From positions 1 to 22,716 of the IMG/VR virus record IMGVR_UViG_3300032316_001083: a DNA stretch of 22,716 nt; one strand, given 5' to 3'. Positions 22,051 to 22,716 of the stretch are shown in pieces. A program made the position numbers and the translations under genes. This stretch comes from a virus. The notes beneath the pieces were generated by a model, which was given only the letters and a program-made list of their open reading frames with translations, was not told the origin of the DNA and did no database searches. Each line of letters begins with the position of its first letter. Position 1 is the stretch's first letter.

Positions 22051-22353
22051 ATGGTCACGATGATGGTCGACGTGGAAGTCGAAGAGGTGCTGCAGCAGAT
22101 CGAGACGAGCCAGCTGGTGCATGAGTTGCACATGCGAGTGCTGGTCGGAGACCCCATTGCCGAAAAGGCGTTTAAGTATTCGGGTCAGATGATCATGCAA
22201 ACGCTTGAGCACCTGCGTGCGGGCTCCATTGGAGAGGCGATCGAGGTGCTGACGCGAGGGGCGAGCAGCAATACGGCATCTGACGTATTGAAGGACTACG
22301 AGAAGGCGAAGACGGGCGAGCATCCGTTCCTGCGGTTTGTGAAGGACGAGTGA
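22051..22353 (+). CDS. Hypothetical protein (100 aa)
   Basis: The ATG at 22051 has GGAGG about six bases upstream. The product is acidic and helical (MVDVEVEEVLQQIETSQLVH, later MQTLEHLRAGSIGEAIEVLT). It has no zinc, nuclease or membrane motif. It follows the alpha-CTD-like gene by one base and its TGA overlaps the next ATG, so they are probably co-translated. Function unknown. Confidence 0.75.
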   Translation: MVTMMVDVEVEEVLQQIETSQLVHELHMRVLVGDPIAEKAFKYSGQMIMQTLEHLRAGSIGEAIEVLTRGASSNTASDVLKDYEKAKTGEHPFLRFVKDE

Positions 22354-22535
22354 TGACTGAGCAGCAAGACAACGCGCCTGTGGAGCTGCGGCCGGGGCTG
22401 CAGCGCCTGCTTGAGGCGGTGGATGCGGTGCTGGCGGTGCCCATCACCGAGGGGGCCGAGTTTCCGAGGCTGCAGCTGGCGGTCGCGCGTGACGGGTTTC
22501 GGCGCGTCACGACGGCGCGCTCAGGGGGGCTGTGA
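22353..22535 (+). CDS. Small hypothetical protein (60 aa)
   Basis: The ATG at 22353 overlaps the upstream TGA by one base. The product starts MTEQQDNAPVELRPGLQRLL and contains EAVDAVLAVPITEGAEFPRL; it looks helical. No family is recognised. Only the tight packing and codon use support it. Confidence 0.6.
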   Translation: MTEQQDNAPVELRPGLQRLLEAVDAVLAVPITEGAEFPRLQLAVARDGFRRVTTARSGGL

Positions 22536-22539
22536 GCAT

Positions 22540-22716
22540 ATGGCTGACCTGTATCTGGACAGCATCGAGGTCTGTCGTCGGTTGTCGGCTGCCTGCAAGG
22601 CGGCCGGCAGCCAGAAGCTGTGGGCGGAGCAGCATGGCGTGTCGGCCGCATACGTCAGTGACGTGATCAATGCGCTGCGGCCGCCGGGCCAGTCGATCTT
22701 GGATGGGCTTGGGCTG
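22540..22716 (+). CDS. Cro/XRE-like helix-turn-helix protein, C-terminus beyond window
   Basis: The ATG at 22540 lies four bases after the upstream stop; 59 codons are visible before the window ends. CKAAGSQKLWAEQHGVSAAY then VSDVINALRPPGQSILDGLG is a compact helix-turn-helix known from small XRE/Cro-type proteins of proteobacterial phages and prophages (AGSQ.AWA..HGVS.AYVSDVL...R.PG..IL.ALGL). Only a few residues are probably missing. It would bind DNA, perhaps as another early regulator. Confidence 0.8.
   Translation, partial: MADLYLDSIEVCRRLSAACKAAGSQKLWAEQHGVSAAYVSDVINALRPPGQSILDGLGL

Overview
The window is one contiguous piece of a tailed-phage (or prophage) genome and holds no recognisable host gene. 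A large-terminase, a long P22/N4-like portal, a scaffold and a roughly 300-residue capsid protein stand in order. There is no tape-measure, tube or sheath gene, which suggests a short-tailed (podovirus-type) phage. The DNA is GC-rich, with good Shine-Dalgarno (SD) sites before many genes. The small regulators and structural proteins resemble those of proteobacterial, perhaps alphaproteobacterial, environmental phages; that host assignment is inference. No integrase, polymerase, tRNA or separate endolysin is visible, so lifestyle cannot be decided.

Layout. Positions 1-19289 form a leftward late arm. Read in transcription order it holds: small terminase, large terminase, an 819-residue virion protein with a lytic transglycosylase domain, portal, a 49-residue protein, a 74-residue protein, a GroES-like co-chaperonin, scaffold, a 178-residue head protein, a 184-residue capsid-associated protein and the major capsid protein. 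A strong intrinsic terminator follows. Next comes a free-standing putative homing endonuclease (three zinc ribbons, a Vsr/EDxHD-like nuclease and a GNAT-like tail), then four small structural genes. Last is a giant fibre gene of more than 1614 codons that runs off the left edge.

Positions 19290-20039 are a non-coding, comparatively AT-rich divergent control region. It contains about 2.6 tandem copies of a ~98-bp repeat and a G9 tract. From 20040 to the right edge runs a rightward arm of tiny, tightly packed genes, several with 4-base stop/start overlaps. They are a dual helix-turn-helix protein with an AT-hook-like linker, a MarR-like winged-helix protein, several unknown small proteins including one membrane peptide, a protein whose first ~70 residues closely resemble the C-terminal domain of the RNA polymerase alpha subunit (alpha-CTD), and a Cro/XRE-like protein cut by the window edge.

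How it fits together. The left arm packages and builds the particle. The right arm looks like an early or regulatory block with three DNA-binding proteins and an alpha-CTD mimic beside a repeat-rich switch region. The most unusual points are the alpha-CTD-like protein, the tandem repeats facing an AT-hook regulator, the composite homing endonuclease with its own terminator and promoter-like leader, the phage GroES-like protein, and the mosaic giant fibre with a duplicated module.
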